Source: Planctomycetaceae bacterium (GTDB taxonomy: Bacteria; Planctomycetota; Planctomycetia; Pirellulales; Pirellulaceae). From it: a stretch of DNA of 64,000 nucleotides. The translations under genes and the position numbers were made by a program. Positions 45,875-55,259 of this stretch are shown here, one piece after another. How positions within the stretch are numbered: the first letter of the stretch is position 1; the number at the start of each line of letters is the position of its first letter. The stretch lies in contig PBNZ01000041.1 of NCBI GenBank assembly GCA_002723275.1, positions 64,602 through 128,601 on the forward strand, given 5' to 3'. The notes under the pieces are model-generated. The model ran no database searches and was not told where the DNA came from. It saw only the letters and a list, made by a program, of their open reading frames with translations.

Positions 45875-46669
45875 ATGGAAGATAAGCATTTATTAAAAGG
45901 CAAAGTTGCAGTCGTCACCGGATCGTCGAGCGGGATTGGGGCAGCGATCGCTCTCGAATTGGCCGCGTCGCAGGCCCATGTCATTGTTCATGCGAGGTCG
46001 AGTCAGGCCGAGGGAGAACGTGTCGTCGCAGCGGTCCGAGAACACGGCGTCGAAAGCACGTTGATGCTGGCCGACATCTCTGATCCCATCGCCTGCCAAA
46101 GATTCATCGACGAAGCCTGGCAATGGCGAGAGGGAGTCGACATCTGGATCAACAACGCCGGCGCCGATGTCTTAACCGGCGAATACGTCTCGCTGAGCTT
46201 TGAAGACAAATTGGAAGTATTGTGGCAAGTTGACGTTCTCGGCACGATCCGTCTGTCACGGCTTGCCGGTGAAAGGATGATTCAACAAGCAGGCGTCATT
46301 ATCAATGTCGGCTGGGACCAGGCTGCCACCGGGATGGAGGGCGACAGCGGAGAGATGTTCTCAACGAGCAAGGGAGCCATCATGGCCTTTACACGTAGCT
46401 TGGCACGTTCGCTCGCACCGAACGTTCGCGTAAATTGTGTGGCTCCTGGCTGGATCAAGACGGCGTGGGGAGAACAAAGTTCGGACTATTGGAATCGACG
46501 TGCCGAGCAGGAATCGCTGTTAGGGCGATGGGGAACGCCACAAGACGTTGCCCAAGTCGTCGGATTCCTCGTTTCCCCAGCCGCTCGTTTCATCACCGGC
46601 GAAATCCTCCCCGTCAATGGAGGATTCGTTGGCTCTGCAACCGGACCATCGACTGATGAGCAAGCGTGA
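45875..46669 (+). CDS. SDR-family protein lacking the catalytic tyrosine
   Basis: A 264-residue classical SDR. TGSSSGIG (15-22) is the cofactor loop, NNAG (93-96) the structural motif and PGWIKTAWGE (191-200) the usual follow-on. In the catalytic YxxxK motif, Tyr is replaced by Phe162 (MFSTSK, Lys166 kept), and the usual serine region reads INVGWDQAATG without a serine at the expected place. It may therefore be a reductase with a changed mechanism or a binding protein. It opens a plus-strand gene run and overlaps the next gene by 14 bases, so it is translated with the C1-cofactor genes. Start ATG at 45875. Confidence 0.8.
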   Translation: MEDKHLLKGKVAVVTGSSSGIGAAIALELAASQAHVIVHARSSQAEGERVVAAVREHGVESTLMLADISDPIACQRFIDEAWQWREGVDIWINNAGADVLTGEYVSLSFEDKLEVLWQVDVLGTIRLSRLAGERMIQQAGVIINVGWDQAATGMEGDSGEMFSTSKGAIMAFTRSLARSLAPNVRVNCVAPGWIKTAWGEQSSDYWNRRAEQESLLGRWGTPQDVAQVVGFLVSPAARFITGEILPVNGGFVGSATGPSTDEQA

Positions 46670-48044
46670 CCACATTCATTTCGTAACGGGCCGCCTTGCA
46701 GAACATGCGTTGCGGGACATCGTCAAAGAGCTCGCTGCTAAGGTCGGCTTTGCCTATTCGATCGACGTTCTCCCGATCACGGTCGCGGCACTCATGACTC
46801 CCAAATGGGTTGCCCGCCATATCCAGATTCCGTCTGAGACTACTCGTATTGTTTTGCCCGGCTACTGCAACGGCGACCTCGCTCCACTGAAACAGTTATC
46901 CGATCTGCCGATCGACCTTGGTCCGCATGATCTGCGCGAACTGCCAACTCTCTTCGGTCATCAATCGGAGACGAGAAAAGACTACGGAAAATACTCGATT
47001 GAGATCCTCGCTGAGATTAATCACGCTCCACGACTTTCCCTGGCTGAAATTGAAAAGCACGCCAAGCAACTGGCCGCCGATGGTGCAGACCTCATTGATA
47101 TTGGTTGCGAACCGAGCCATACCTGGCAGAACGTTGGGGATGCCGTGCGGCTCCTCAAGGATCTCGGGTTAAGAGTTTCCATCGATAGCTTCAATGTGGT
47201 TGAAATCGAGGCGGCGGTCGAGGCGGGTGCAGAATTGGTTCTCTCGGTGAATAGCAGCAATCGCGAAGCGGCCTGCGATTGGGGATGCGAGGTGGTCGTC
47301 ATTCCCGACGACATTGAAACCCAGGCAGGTCTGGCAGAAACGACCGAGCTATTGACGGAACATCAGGTGCCCGTGCGACTGGACCCGATCCTTGAGCCCA
47401 TCGGCTGCGGTTTCACAAACAGTCTTCAAAGGTATTGGAAGGTCAGAGAACAATATCCCGACCTACCCATCATGATGGGAATTGGGAACATCACCGAACT
47501 GACCGATACCGACTCCCTGGGGATCAACTTGCTCCTATTGGCAATTTGCGAGGAGCTCAAAATCCACAGCGTGCTGACAACGCAGGTAATTAACTGGGCA
47601 AGATCGAGCGTACGTGAATGTGCTCTCGCAAGACAACTCGTCTACCACGCACACACCCATCGTGTCATTCCAAAGCACACGGCGCCGGAGCTGGTCGTCC
47701 TACGAGACCCACGTCTATTGCCGATGGGAGCGGAAAGTCTTGAGCGACTTTTCGAACAGATCAAAGACCCAAATTATCGGCTTTTCGCGGAAGACGGTCA
47801 GCTGCACATCATCAATTCAGAAGTGCACATCAGCGGCACGAATCCCTACGAATTATTTGCTCAGTTGATGGCCACGGAACCGAGGAATGTCGATCCGTCC
47901 CACGCATTCTATCTGGGCTATGAATTATCCAAGGCAGTGACCGCCTTGACTTTAGGCAAGCAATATCGTCAGGATGAAGCATTGGACTGGGGATTCCTGA
48001 CGATCCCCGAGAAGACTCATCGTAACCAGAAGCCCACCGACTGA
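46656..48044 (+). CDS. Dihydropteroate synthase-related protein (DUF6513 N-domain)
   Basis: A 462-residue protein. Residues 1-110 (HIHFVTGRLAEHALRDIVKELAAKVGF...) form the N-domain typical of this family, and residues about 115-330 a TIM barrel like dihydropteroate synthase (LAEINHAPRLSLAEIEKHAKQLAADGADLIDIGCEPS, LRVSIDSFNVVEIEAAVEAGAELVLSVNSSN, DPILEPIGCG). The C-domain is characteristic of the archaeal/methylotroph branch (TIGR00284-type). Such proteins include MfnF of methanofuran synthesis and candidates for the pterin-joining step of methanopterin, so the exact substrate is open. The ATG at 46656 begins the conserved domain, inside the SDR stop. pabB follows after 18 bases. Confidence 0.85.
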   Translation: MSKRDHIHFVTGRLAEHALRDIVKELAAKVGFAYSIDVLPITVAALMTPKWVARHIQIPSETTRIVLPGYCNGDLAPLKQLSDLPIDLGPHDLRELPTLFGHQSETRKDYGKYSIEILAEINHAPRLSLAEIEKHAKQLAADGADLIDIGCEPSHTWQNVGDAVRLLKDLGLRVSIDSFNVVEIEAAVEAGAELVLSVNSSNREAACDWGCEVVVIPDDIETQAGLAETTELLTEHQVPVRLDPILEPIGCGFTNSLQRYWKVREQYPDLPIMMGIGNITELTDTDSLGINLLLLAICEELKIHSVLTTQVINWARSSVRECALARQLVYHAHTHRVIPKHTAPELVVLRDPRLLPMGAESLERLFEQIKDPNYRLFAEDGQLHIINSEVHISGTNPYELFAQLMATEPRNVDPSHAFYLGYELSKAVTALTLGKQYRQDEALDWGFLTIPEKTHRNQKPTD

Positions 48045-48062
48045 TCGTCCGGAAACCGCAGG

Positions 48063-49502
48063 ATGCCGACTCCGCCCGTCTCCAAATTACCGGCATTCCA
48101 TCCACTCGTGCACGAGATTACACCGAGTCTTTCTCCGGCGGAGGTTTTCGACCGACTTGCTGCCCTGCCCCATTGCATCTTTTTCGACAGCGCACAGCAA
48201 GACTCCAAGTTAGGACGATTCTCTTATCTGGCCGCCGATCCGTTCAAGATGCTCCGCGTACCGGGTGGAAATGAGTCACCCTTTGTGCAATTCGAAAACC
48301 AGTTGAGCGATTGTTCCTTTGAACGGGTACCGGAACTGCCGGCCTTCCAAGGCGGGGCTGCTGGTTTATTCGGCTATGACCTGGGACACTCATGGGAAAG
48401 GCTCCCTCGAACTCGTTACAACGAGTTTGTTTTACCGGTACTCGCAGTAGGCTTTTACGATACGGTCATTGCTTTTGATCACGCCCAGGATCGCAGCTGG
48501 ATTATCGCTCAGGGGTGGCCTGAACGGACCCCGGAAAAACGGGAACGCCGAGCATCTGAACGACTGCAACAGTTTCGAGCTCTGTTGGAGAGCAATTCAA
48601 CCACCGCTCCAGAACGCCCTAACCAGCAAACAGTCAACCTTGCCGGAGAGCACTATCCAGTAACTCCGATTGGACGCCGGGGAACAACCGCACTGCGCAG
48701 TAATTTCTCATCGGATGGTTTCCAGGAAGCGGTCGCAGCGGCGATTGAATACATTCATGCAGGGGATTTATTTCAAGTCAATCTTGCGCAAAGATTGTTG
48801 CTACCTCAAAACTGTGATTCCATTGCACTCTACCAACGACTCCGAAAAGAAAACCCGGCCCCCTTCGCCGGCTTCTTCGATCTTGGCGATTATCAGATTG
48901 TGAGTGCATCACCGGAAAGGTTTCTTCAGGTCAATGAAGGTCGAGTGGAAACGCGTCCAATTAAGGGAACGCGCCGACGCATGACGGGCGCGGAGGCGGA
49001 GCTATTTAATGGCTCAGAGCTGAAACAGAGCGTCAAGGATCGAGCTGAAAACGTGATGATCGTCGACCTGATGCGAAATGATCTTTCGCGTGTTTGTGAG
49101 CCGGCATCGGTCGTCGTCGACCAGCTTTGTGAAGTCGAAAACTATCAATATGTGCAGCATCTCGTTTCCGCGGTAACCGGAAAGTTATCAGCAGGAAAAA
49201 CCGTTTTCGATCTCATCACCGCTTCCTTTCCAGGCGGTTCGATCACCGGAGCTCCCAAGGTGCGGGCGATGGAGGTCATTTCCACGCTCGAGCCGCATGC
49301 ACGCGGTGCTTATTGCGGTTCACTGGGCTATCTCACTCCCGACGGACATCTAGACCTGAGCATTCTGATTCGCACAATAACAGCAGGCGGCGGCTGGTGG
49401 CAGATGCCGGTCGGGGGCGGCATCGTGGCTCAATCCGATCCGGCTGACGAATATGCAGAAACGTGGCACAAGGCCGAAGGCCTGCTTCGCGCCGTGCTTT
49501 GA
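48063..49502 (+). CDS. pabB: Aminodeoxychorismate synthase component I
   Basis: A 479-residue chorismate-utilizing enzyme. The catalytic lysine is in PIKGT (Lys301), the PabB form, rather than PIAGT of anthranilate synthase. LRSNFSSDGFQEAVAAAIEYIHAGDLFQVNLAQR, KDRAENVMIVDLMRNDLSRVC and SITGAPKVRAMEVI are the other hallmarks. With PabA it makes 4-amino-4-deoxychorismate, the precursor of p-aminobenzoate, for folate and here probably methanopterin. ATG at 48063. It is followed by pabA after 22 bases. No pabC is seen in the window. Confidence 0.9.
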   Translation: MPTPPVSKLPAFHPLVHEITPSLSPAEVFDRLAALPHCIFFDSAQQDSKLGRFSYLAADPFKMLRVPGGNESPFVQFENQLSDCSFERVPELPAFQGGAAGLFGYDLGHSWERLPRTRYNEFVLPVLAVGFYDTVIAFDHAQDRSWIIAQGWPERTPEKRERRASERLQQFRALLESNSTTAPERPNQQTVNLAGEHYPVTPIGRRGTTALRSNFSSDGFQEAVAAAIEYIHAGDLFQVNLAQRLLLPQNCDSIALYQRLRKENPAPFAGFFDLGDYQIVSASPERFLQVNEGRVETRPIKGTRRRMTGAEAELFNGSELKQSVKDRAENVMIVDLMRNDLSRVCEPASVVVDQLCEVENYQYVQHLVSAVTGKLSAGKTVFDLITASFPGGSITGAPKVRAMEVISTLEPHARGAYCGSLGYLTPDGHLDLSILIRTITAGGGWWQMPVGGGIVAQSDPADEYAETWHKAEGLLRAVL

Positions 49503-49524
49503 CCGAATAACGATTGAACCGTTC

Positions 49525-50187
49525 ATGCTTCTTCTGATCGACAATTACGACAGCTTTGTCTACAACCTCGCTCGCTATTTGCAGCGACTGGGAGCGGAAA
49601 CGATTGTCGTGCGTAATGATGAAGTCTCGATCGAATGGATCCGTCGCAACCCCATCGAAGCGATCGTGTTGTCGCCTGGCCCGTGCACGCCTCAAGAGGC
49701 CGGCATGAGTCTCGAGATCGTGCAGGCGTTCGCCGATCATTTACCGCTGCTCGGAGTTTGCCTTGGACACCAGACCATTGCTGCTGCCTTTGGAGCCAAG
49801 ATCGTGCGAGCCAACAAACCCATGCACGGTCGTACAAGCCGAATTCATTGGCAGTCCGGCAGCCTGTTCGAGGGCCTTAATAATCCACTTGAGGTCGCAC
49901 GCTACCATTCGCTCGTCGTCGATGAGGCCTCATTGCCTGCCGAACTGCAAATCACCGCAAGGACCTCAGACGATACGATCATGGCTTTTGAGCACGAGTC
50001 ATTACCGATTGTGGGTTGGCAGTTTCATCCGGAATCGATTCTGACCGACGGTGGCTACTCGATGTTGGCTGCTTTTTTTCGTCGCGCCGGGATTCCCATG
50101 AGTTCACCCCTTCCCGATATGGCGAGTGAACAGCGTCGAAAAAAGATGATTCCAGAAGTCACTCCCAACCGGCCCATTACCTTTTAG
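49525..50187 (+). CDS. pabA: Aminodeoxychorismate synthase component II (glutamine amidotransferase)
   Basis: A 220-residue class I glutamine amidotransferase. LLIDNYDSFVYNLARYL is the start of the PabA/TrpG family, the nucleophile is Cys79 in GVCLGHQT, and His168 with Glu170 (WQFHPES) complete the triad. It releases ammonia from glutamine for PabB, directly upstream. The ATG at 49525 begins the conserved domain; the frame continues upstream into pabB. TrpG cannot be excluded from sequence alone, but the PabB PIKGT motif beside it argues for PabA. Confidence 0.92.
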   Translation: MLLLIDNYDSFVYNLARYLQRLGAETIVVRNDEVSIEWIRRNPIEAIVLSPGPCTPQEAGMSLEIVQAFADHLPLLGVCLGHQTIAAAFGAKIVRANKPMHGRTSRIHWQSGSLFEGLNNPLEVARYHSLVVDEASLPAELQITARTSDDTIMAFEHESLPIVGWQFHPESILTDGGYSMLAAFFRRAGIPMSSPLPDMASEQRRKKMIPEVTPNRPITF

Positions 50188-50202
50188 GAAGGAGTGCAAC
50201 CC

Positions 50203-50772
50203 TTGATCCTGGAAGGCATTGTCACAACGACGAATGAAGACGGCTCGCCGAATATCTCGCCGATGGGGCCGATCGTCGATCGTGAGGTCAGCAGCCTGGA
50301 ATTACGCCCCTATCAAACCTCGCGAACCTATCAGAACCTGAAACGTCACCCCGAAGGTATCTTTCACATTACGGACGATGTGGAATTGCTGGCCCGCTGT
50401 GCCGTGGGCAGCCCTCCCGTCTCGCCAACGGTAACACCTGCGACGGCCGTCAGTGGCTGGATCCTAACCAATAGTTGTCGCTGGTATGCATTTCGGGCGG
50501 TTAACATCGACGATGAGGAACCGAGGACGACGATTCGGTGTGAAATTATCGAACGGGGAAAAATCCGAGACTTCTTCGGCTTCAATCGTGCGAAACATGC
50601 GGTTCTGGAGGCAGCCATTCTCGCAACACGAGTGCACTTGTTACCGCGGGAAGAGATTCTACGTGAATTTGCACGTCTTGAGATACCGGTGCAAAAGACG
50701 GCAGGTGCCCAGGAAGAACGGGCATTTGAGTTTCTCAAGGAATACGTTCAAAATGGTGACTCTCGCGCTTAA
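50203..50772 (+). CDS. DUF447-family flavoprotein-like protein
   Basis: A 189-residue DUF447 protein (MILEGIVTTTNEDGSPNISPMGPIVDR is the family start; TSRTYQNLKRHPEGIFHITDDVELLARCAV follows). The split-barrel fold resembles FMN-binding flavin reductases. DUF447 occurs mainly in methanogens, methylotrophs and planctomycetes, in step with methanopterin genes, and it lies here between pabA and beta-RFAP synthase. The start is TTG at 50203, 8 bases after AGGAAGGAG (50186-50194); the GTG at 50194 lies inside that site. The reaction is unknown. Confidence 0.85.
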   Translation: MILEGIVTTTNEDGSPNISPMGPIVDREVSSLELRPYQTSRTYQNLKRHPEGIFHITDDVELLARCAVGSPPVSPTVTPATAVSGWILTNSCRWYAFRAVNIDDEEPRTTIRCEIIERGKIRDFFGFNRAKHAVLEAAILATRVHLLPREEILREFARLEIPVQKTAGAQEERAFEFLKEYVQNGDSRA

Positions 50773-50811
50773 TTTATCGTGCATCGACACCGCTGCCTGC
50801 CGGGCCACCTC

Positions 50812-51672
50812 ATGACTTGCCGCCGTACCCGAATATCAGCACCGGCACGACTCCATTTCGGCCTTCTGTCGTTTGGAAATCCAAAGGTAAAGCCCTACGG
50901 CGGGATAGGATTGATGGTATCTCGCCCGGCGACCGTGCTCACCGTCGAACCCTGCTCGCAGTTCACTGCTGACGGCATGCAGAGCGAACGCGTTCAGAAG
51001 TTCGCCAAGGTCTGGCAGCAACGTCGAGGCCTACCTTTGCCCGAATGCACGATTCGCGTCGAATCGGTGGCCCCGCAGCATGTTGGCCTCGGGAGCGGCA
51101 CCCAGTTGGCCATGTCGGTCGCGACCGCTCTGCACTGCGCAAGTGAGATACCGTTACCAACGGCATCGGAATTATCACGATCCGTCGGAAGGGGTCATCG
51201 CTCTTGCATCGGCAGCCATGGATTTTTTGAGGGAGGTTTACTTTTCGAACTGGGTCGTGAATCAGACGAGGCGTTCGCAGAAATCGAAGCGAGAGTTGAA
51301 CTACCCGAGGCTTGGCGAGTCGTACAGCTCCGCCCTCGACAACAGGCAGGCTTATCAGGTCATGCTGAGCTGATTGCATTCGACAAGCTTCCGGCGGTCC
51401 CAGCCGAAGCCACAAACGCGTTGCTAAATGAGGTTCGCGAAAACATTCTGCCAGCTGCCTGGGACGGTAACTTTTTGGAATTCAGCGAGAGCGTTTACCG
51501 TTACGGACTCCTCGCAGGGGAATGCTTTACCCAAGTTCAGGGTGGTCCTTTTGCGAACCCAACGCTGGATTCCTGGGTCCAAGACATTCGTGGGCATGGT
51601 GTCGCGGGAGTTGGACAAAGCTCGTGGGGGCCCAGTCTGTTCGTGCTCCAAGAAACAAAAGACGCTGCGTAG
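50812..51672 (+). CDS. mptG: Beta-ribofuranosylaminobenzene 5'-phosphate synthase
   Basis: A 286-residue GHMP-fold protein. RISAPARLHFGLLSFG is the family N-terminus, PQHVGLGSGTQLA (88-100) the GHMP loop, and AGLSGHAELIAFDKLP and GVGQSSWGPSLFV the beta-RFAP synthase signatures. The enzyme joins p-aminobenzoate with phosphoribosyl pyrophosphate, losing CO2 and pyrophosphate, in the committed step to the arylamine of methanopterin. pabB and pabA upstream supply the aminobenzoate. The ATG at 50812 begins the conserved domain; a GTG at 50779 is 11 codons longer, and neither has a strong ribosome site. It is the last gene of the operon. Confidence 0.9.
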   Translation: MTCRRTRISAPARLHFGLLSFGNPKVKPYGGIGLMVSRPATVLTVEPCSQFTADGMQSERVQKFAKVWQQRRGLPLPECTIRVESVAPQHVGLGSGTQLAMSVATALHCASEIPLPTASELSRSVGRGHRSCIGSHGFFEGGLLFELGRESDEAFAEIEARVELPEAWRVVQLRPRQQAGLSGHAELIAFDKLPAVPAEATNALLNEVRENILPAAWDGNFLEFSESVYRYGLLAGECFTQVQGGPFANPTLDSWVQDIRGHGVAGVGQSSWGPSLFVLQETKDAA

Positions 51673-51903
51673 GATTTTGTGCAATGGTTTCACGATGAGA
51701 TATCCTCGACAACGGAAAGTCATTCGATCATTTCGACGATTAGCAACCAGGGGGTCAAAATCAGTGAAGTCGCCTCAGCCTGACCAATTCTGAGCCGAAA
51801 TGGCGAGGTATCGGCAGCCCTGCAACCATCTCGACATGCCCTACCCGACGGCTGTTCGACCGCCTAGAATTACTCGATTGAACATACAAAAGGACTTTAT
51901 TCG

Positions 51904-52614
51904 ATGGCTGAACTCGGTGTAAATATCGACCATGTGGCAACCGTACGGCAGGCGAGGCAAACCTATGAGCCCGACCCTGTTTGGGCCGCGACTCTGGCTG
52001 AATTAGGGGGTGCAGACAGCATCACGATTCACCTCCGTGAAGATCGTCGCCATATCCAGGATCGTGATCTCAGGATCCTGAAGGATACGGTCACCGTCAA
52101 ACTCAATCTGGAAATGGCCTGCGACGAATCCATCGTCAAACTCGCGTGCGAAGCGATCCCAGAACAGGTCACATTAGTTCCTGAGCGACGCGAGGAGGTA
52201 ACGACAGAGGGAGGCTTGAACGTGGTCGGACATCCGCCAGCGGTCAAGTCGGCGATCGAGTCGCTCCAAGGCGAGGGGATCATTGTGAGTTTATTCCTTG
52301 ACCCCGACGAAGCTCAAATCCGAGCAGCCCACGAGCTCGGTGCCGAGGGAGTAGAAATCCACACCGGGCCGTACGCGTTGGCGAAGGCGGAAAACCAGCA
52401 GAAAGAGCTAAAAAGACTGATGTCAGCCGGTGCGTTGACTCGGCAGTTGGGAATGACGCTGCACGCAGGTCACGGCCTGACCTATCGCAATGTCCAACCA
52501 GTGGCTCGTATCGAAGAAATGTGCGAGCTAAACATCGGTCACAGCATTGTCGCTCGAGCCTTAATGGTCGGAATGCAACAAGCAGTGCGAGAAATGAAGG
52601 ACTTAATCGTGTAA
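51904..52614 (+). CDS. pdxJ: Pyridoxine 5'-phosphate synthase
   Basis: A 236-residue PdxJ. The N-terminus [29 protein letters not shown] is diagnostic, with the catalytic region [20 protein letters not shown] and later [13 protein letters not shown] and [12 protein letters not shown]. It condenses 1-deoxyxylulose 5-phosphate and 3-amino-2-oxopropyl phosphate into pyridoxine phosphate in vitamin B6 synthesis. ATG at 51904 follows AAAAGGAC. It lies about 230 bases after the C1-cofactor operon. Confidence 0.97.
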   Translation: MAELGVNIDHVATVRQARQTYEPDPVWAATLAELGGADSITIHLREDRRHIQDRDLRILKDTVTVKLNLEMACDESIVKLACEAIPEQVTLVPERREEVTTEGGLNVVGHPPAVKSAIESLQGEGIIVSLFLDPDEAQIRAAHELGAEGVEIHTGPYALAKAENQQKELKRLMSAGALTRQLGMTLHAGHGLTYRNVQPVARIEEMCELNIGHSIVARALMVGMQQAVREMKDLIV

Positions 52615-52710
52615 TATCACGTCTGGTTGGAACCGGGCGGTTTCCTGACACGGTTCACTGGCCTATCATGGCGAACTCCATCACCAGATTTGAGGAAAAC
52701 AGGCAACGAT

Positions 52711-53601
52711 ATGACACGGAAAGGCGCTGATTTCGCCGGTTTATCGGTGGCTCTTGTAACTCCCTTTACGACGGACGGTCGAGTGGACGTCCAAGCGTTA
52801 AGGGATCAGGTCAATTTCCAGATTGAGGCTGGCACCACCTGCCTCTGTCCGGTCGGCACAACGGGTGAGTCCCCGACACTCACTCACGACGAGCACGAGC
52901 AGGTAATCTCTGAAGTCGTGCAGGCTGCATCGGGCCGGGTTAAGGTCATGCCTGGTACCGGCTCGAACAGCACGGCTGAGGCGATGCGTCTGACAAACTG
53001 GGCGGCCCGAGAGGGTGCCGACGCGGCACTGATGGTGGCTCCCTATTACAACAAGCCGACCCAAGAGGGTTTTTACGCACACTACAAGGCGATTGCAGAG
53101 GCGGTAGAGATTCCGATTTGCGTCTACAACATTCCTGGACGCACCGGTAAGAACATCGAACCCGAAACGATCCAACGACTCGCCGAACTGCAGAATATTA
53201 CCATGGTGAAAGAGGCGACCGGTTCGATGGATCAGGCCTCTCAAATCCTCGCCGAAACTGATCTCACGGTTTTGAGCGGAGACGACAGCATGACGCTCCC
53301 GTTGATGTCCGTGGGCGGGGAGGGCGTGATTTCTGTCGTAGGCAACATCGTGCCTCGAGATATGATTCAGCTGTTGCAGACCTATCAAGCTGGAGATTTT
53401 GCGACAGCTCAACAATGGCACGCAAAGCTCTTCACGCTGTGCCGTGATTTACTTTCGTTGTCGACAAACCCGATTCCGATCAAGGCAGCGATGCAGATGT
53501 TAGGGCGGGACACGGGTCATTTGCGACTTCCAATGACACCTCTCGACGAATCGGGACAGGCCAAGCTTCGAGACACCCTGGCTGGCTACGGATTACTGTA
53601 G
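52711..53601 (+). CDS. dapA: 4-hydroxy-tetrahydrodipicolinate synthase
   Basis: A 296-residue Dap[31 protein letters not shown] (T44-T45-type motif), [26 protein letters not shown] with the catalytic Tyr, and [11 protein letters not shown] with the Schiff-base lysine are all present. It joins pyruvate and aspartate semialdehyde on the way to diaminopimelate and lysine. The ATG at 52711 begins the normal N-terminus; the frame extends upstream to 52627 without conservation. It is 96 bases after pdxJ. Confidence 0.97.
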   Translation: MTRKGADFAGLSVALVTPFTTDGRVDVQALRDQVNFQIEAGTTCLCPVGTTGESPTLTHDEHEQVISEVVQAASGRVKVMPGTGSNSTAEAMRLTNWAAREGADAALMVAPYYNKPTQEGFYAHYKAIAEAVEIPICVYNIPGRTGKNIEPETIQRLAELQNITMVKEATGSMDQASQILAETDLTVLSGDDSMTLPLMSVGGEGVISVVGNIVPRDMIQLLQTYQAGDFATAQQWHAKLFTLCRDLLSLSTNPIPIKAAMQMLGRDTGHLRLPMTPLDESGQAKLRDTLAGYGLL

Positions 53602-53641
53602 TTTTGTGCGGTGAGGGAATCGGTTTAAGGAGATTGCTGTA

Positions 53642-54349
53642 ATGGCCGAAAACGATTTCGACATCGAAGGTCTGGCTCGCTATCTCCATATCACCCCTCA
53701 ACAGGTCGATCGCCTGGTGACACGGGGCAAGATTCCAGGACGCAAGGTTTCCGGAAAATGGCGATTTTCGTCGGCCGAAATCCACCACTGGATGGAAGAA
53801 CGGATGGGTCTCTTGGAGGACGGTGAGCTCGCACATATGGAAGGTGCGCTAGCCCGAGCGGACAATCTCGTCACCGATGAATTACTGCTTCGCGAAATGC
53901 TTTCGCTAGAAACGATCGCGGTACCGCTGACGGCGAAGACCAAGGGTTCCGTCATCTCGACAATGGTCGAGTTAGCAGCCACGACCGGCATGCTATGGGA
54001 TCCGGCCAAAATGGAAGAAGCGGTTCGCAGCCGTGAGCAATTACAGACGACGGCGATGGAATCAGGGGTCGCGTTGCTTCACCCACGTCGCCCGCTTACA
54101 AATCTGCTTGGCGAAGCCGTGCTTGCAATCGGAATTTCGGCTCAAGGAATCCCCTTTGGGGGTGGCCGCCGACTGACCGACATCTTTATTCTGATTTGTT
54201 CGACGGACGATCGCGGACATTTACGCACTCTCGCAAGACTCAGTCGAATCCTAGGCAACGAGGATTTACTTCAAGAGTTGCGTCACTCAGCCGATGCAAC
54301 TCAAGTACAGGAACTGATCGCTCAAGCCGAAGCTGACCTAGCATTTTGA
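53642..54349 (+). CDS. HTH (excisionase-like) - PTS EIIA type-2 fusion protein
   Basis: A 235-residue protein. The first about 55 residues are an excisionase-type helix-turn-helix (LARYLHITPQQVDRLVTRGKIPGRKVSGKWRFSSAEIHHWME). From about residue 80 an EIIA (PtsN-like, nitrogen-PTS) domain follows, with the phosphorylatable histidine His147 in ALLHPRRP. The pattern suggests a DNA-binding or protein-binding regulator whose phosphorylation state reports on metabolism. No HPr or EI gene is seen in the window. ATG at 53642 with a GGAG upstream. The next gene starts 7 bases after its stop, so the two form an operon. Confidence 0.8.
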   Translation: MAENDFDIEGLARYLHITPQQVDRLVTRGKIPGRKVSGKWRFSSAEIHHWMEERMGLLEDGELAHMEGALARADNLVTDELLLREMLSLETIAVPLTAKTKGSVISTMVELAATTGMLWDPAKMEEAVRSREQLQTTAMESGVALLHPRRPLTNLLGEAVLAIGISAQGIPFGGGRRLTDIFILICSTDDRGHLRTLARLSRILGNEDLLQELRHSADATQVQELIAQAEADLAF

Positions 54350-54356
54350 TTCAAAT

Positions 54357-55172
54357 ATGACGCGACCACTGCTGCTGATTGGCCAAACGCGAACGCAAGA
54401 ATTCTGCTCGATCCGCAGATGGCTCGAGGCCCATTTCGACCTTACCCAAGCCACCGATTTCAACGATCTTCCAGCTGCTCTCGATTTCTATCCGATCATT
54501 CTGGTCGCAATGTCCGTGCGTCATCAGTTTCGGCAGTCGGAAATTGAGCAGCTGCGACGAACAGCACCTCTTGCCAAAATCTGCGTCATTGTCGGCAGCT
54601 GGTGTGAGGGAGAGACACGGAGCGGCACAGCCTGGCCCGGCGTCGAACGGCTGTATCGCTACGAACTGATTCCACGGGCAATTTCCGAGGGATGGACCGG
54701 CGATCCTCGCTGTCTTCCTCCGACCTACAGCGCGGACGAGTCATGGCTGGCGAGAGCAGACCAGGCATACTTGCTAGAAACCCCTGATTCATTCTGTATG
54801 GTCTGCAGTCGAGACCCCGAATTTCGCAACTCACTCGCCAACGTCGCCAAGCGATTCGACCTGAATCTGGTTACGATGGCTCCGACAGACATCTCAGCGA
54901 GCCAAGACGTTGCGGCGGTCATCTACGACGCTGACCGAAATCGGCCTGAGCGTCAGGAGACACTCCAGCGACTCTCGAATTCCTTTCCTCGGGCACGGAT
55001 CGTGGTGGTGCTGGAATTCCCTCGACACGACGAAATCCGCGAAATCCTCTCATTCGGTGGCCATCACGTTGTCGGTAAACCCTTCGATATCGTGGATTTG
55101 TTAACCGCCATTTCCGCAGATACGTTAACCTCCGACAATCTCTCTCGCTCCGAGGATGGCTTCCCCTCGTGA
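54357..55172 (+). CDS. Tandem receiver-like signalling protein
   Basis: A 271-residue protein of two receiver-like domains. The N-terminal one (RPLLLIGQTRTQEFCSIRRWLEA, about 3-125) is degraded: its acceptor position reads LVAMSV with no aspartate. The C-terminal one (DSFCMVCSRDPEFRNSLANVAKRFDL..., about 140-265) keeps VIYDADRN as a possible phospho-acceptor and VGKPFDIVDLLTAI as the conserved lysine. No output domain is fused. It is directly after the HTH-EIIA gene (7 bases), which suggests joint function. Its kinase is unknown. Confidence 0.6.
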   Translation: MTRPLLLIGQTRTQEFCSIRRWLEAHFDLTQATDFNDLPAALDFYPIILVAMSVRHQFRQSEIEQLRRTAPLAKICVIVGSWCEGETRSGTAWPGVERLYRYELIPRAISEGWTGDPRCLPPTYSADESWLARADQAYLLETPDSFCMVCSRDPEFRNSLANVAKRFDLNLVTMAPTDISASQDVAAVIYDADRNRPERQETLQRLSNSFPRARIVVVLEFPRHDEIREILSFGGHHVVGKPFDIVDLLTAISADTLTSDNLSRSEDGFPS

Positions 55173-55259
55173 GCGAGCGATCGGTTTGATAGGATATTGG
55201 AATAGGTAGGTCCAGCGTCACCTTAGGTGACCATTTAGATTGCCCCCGGAAGATATTCT

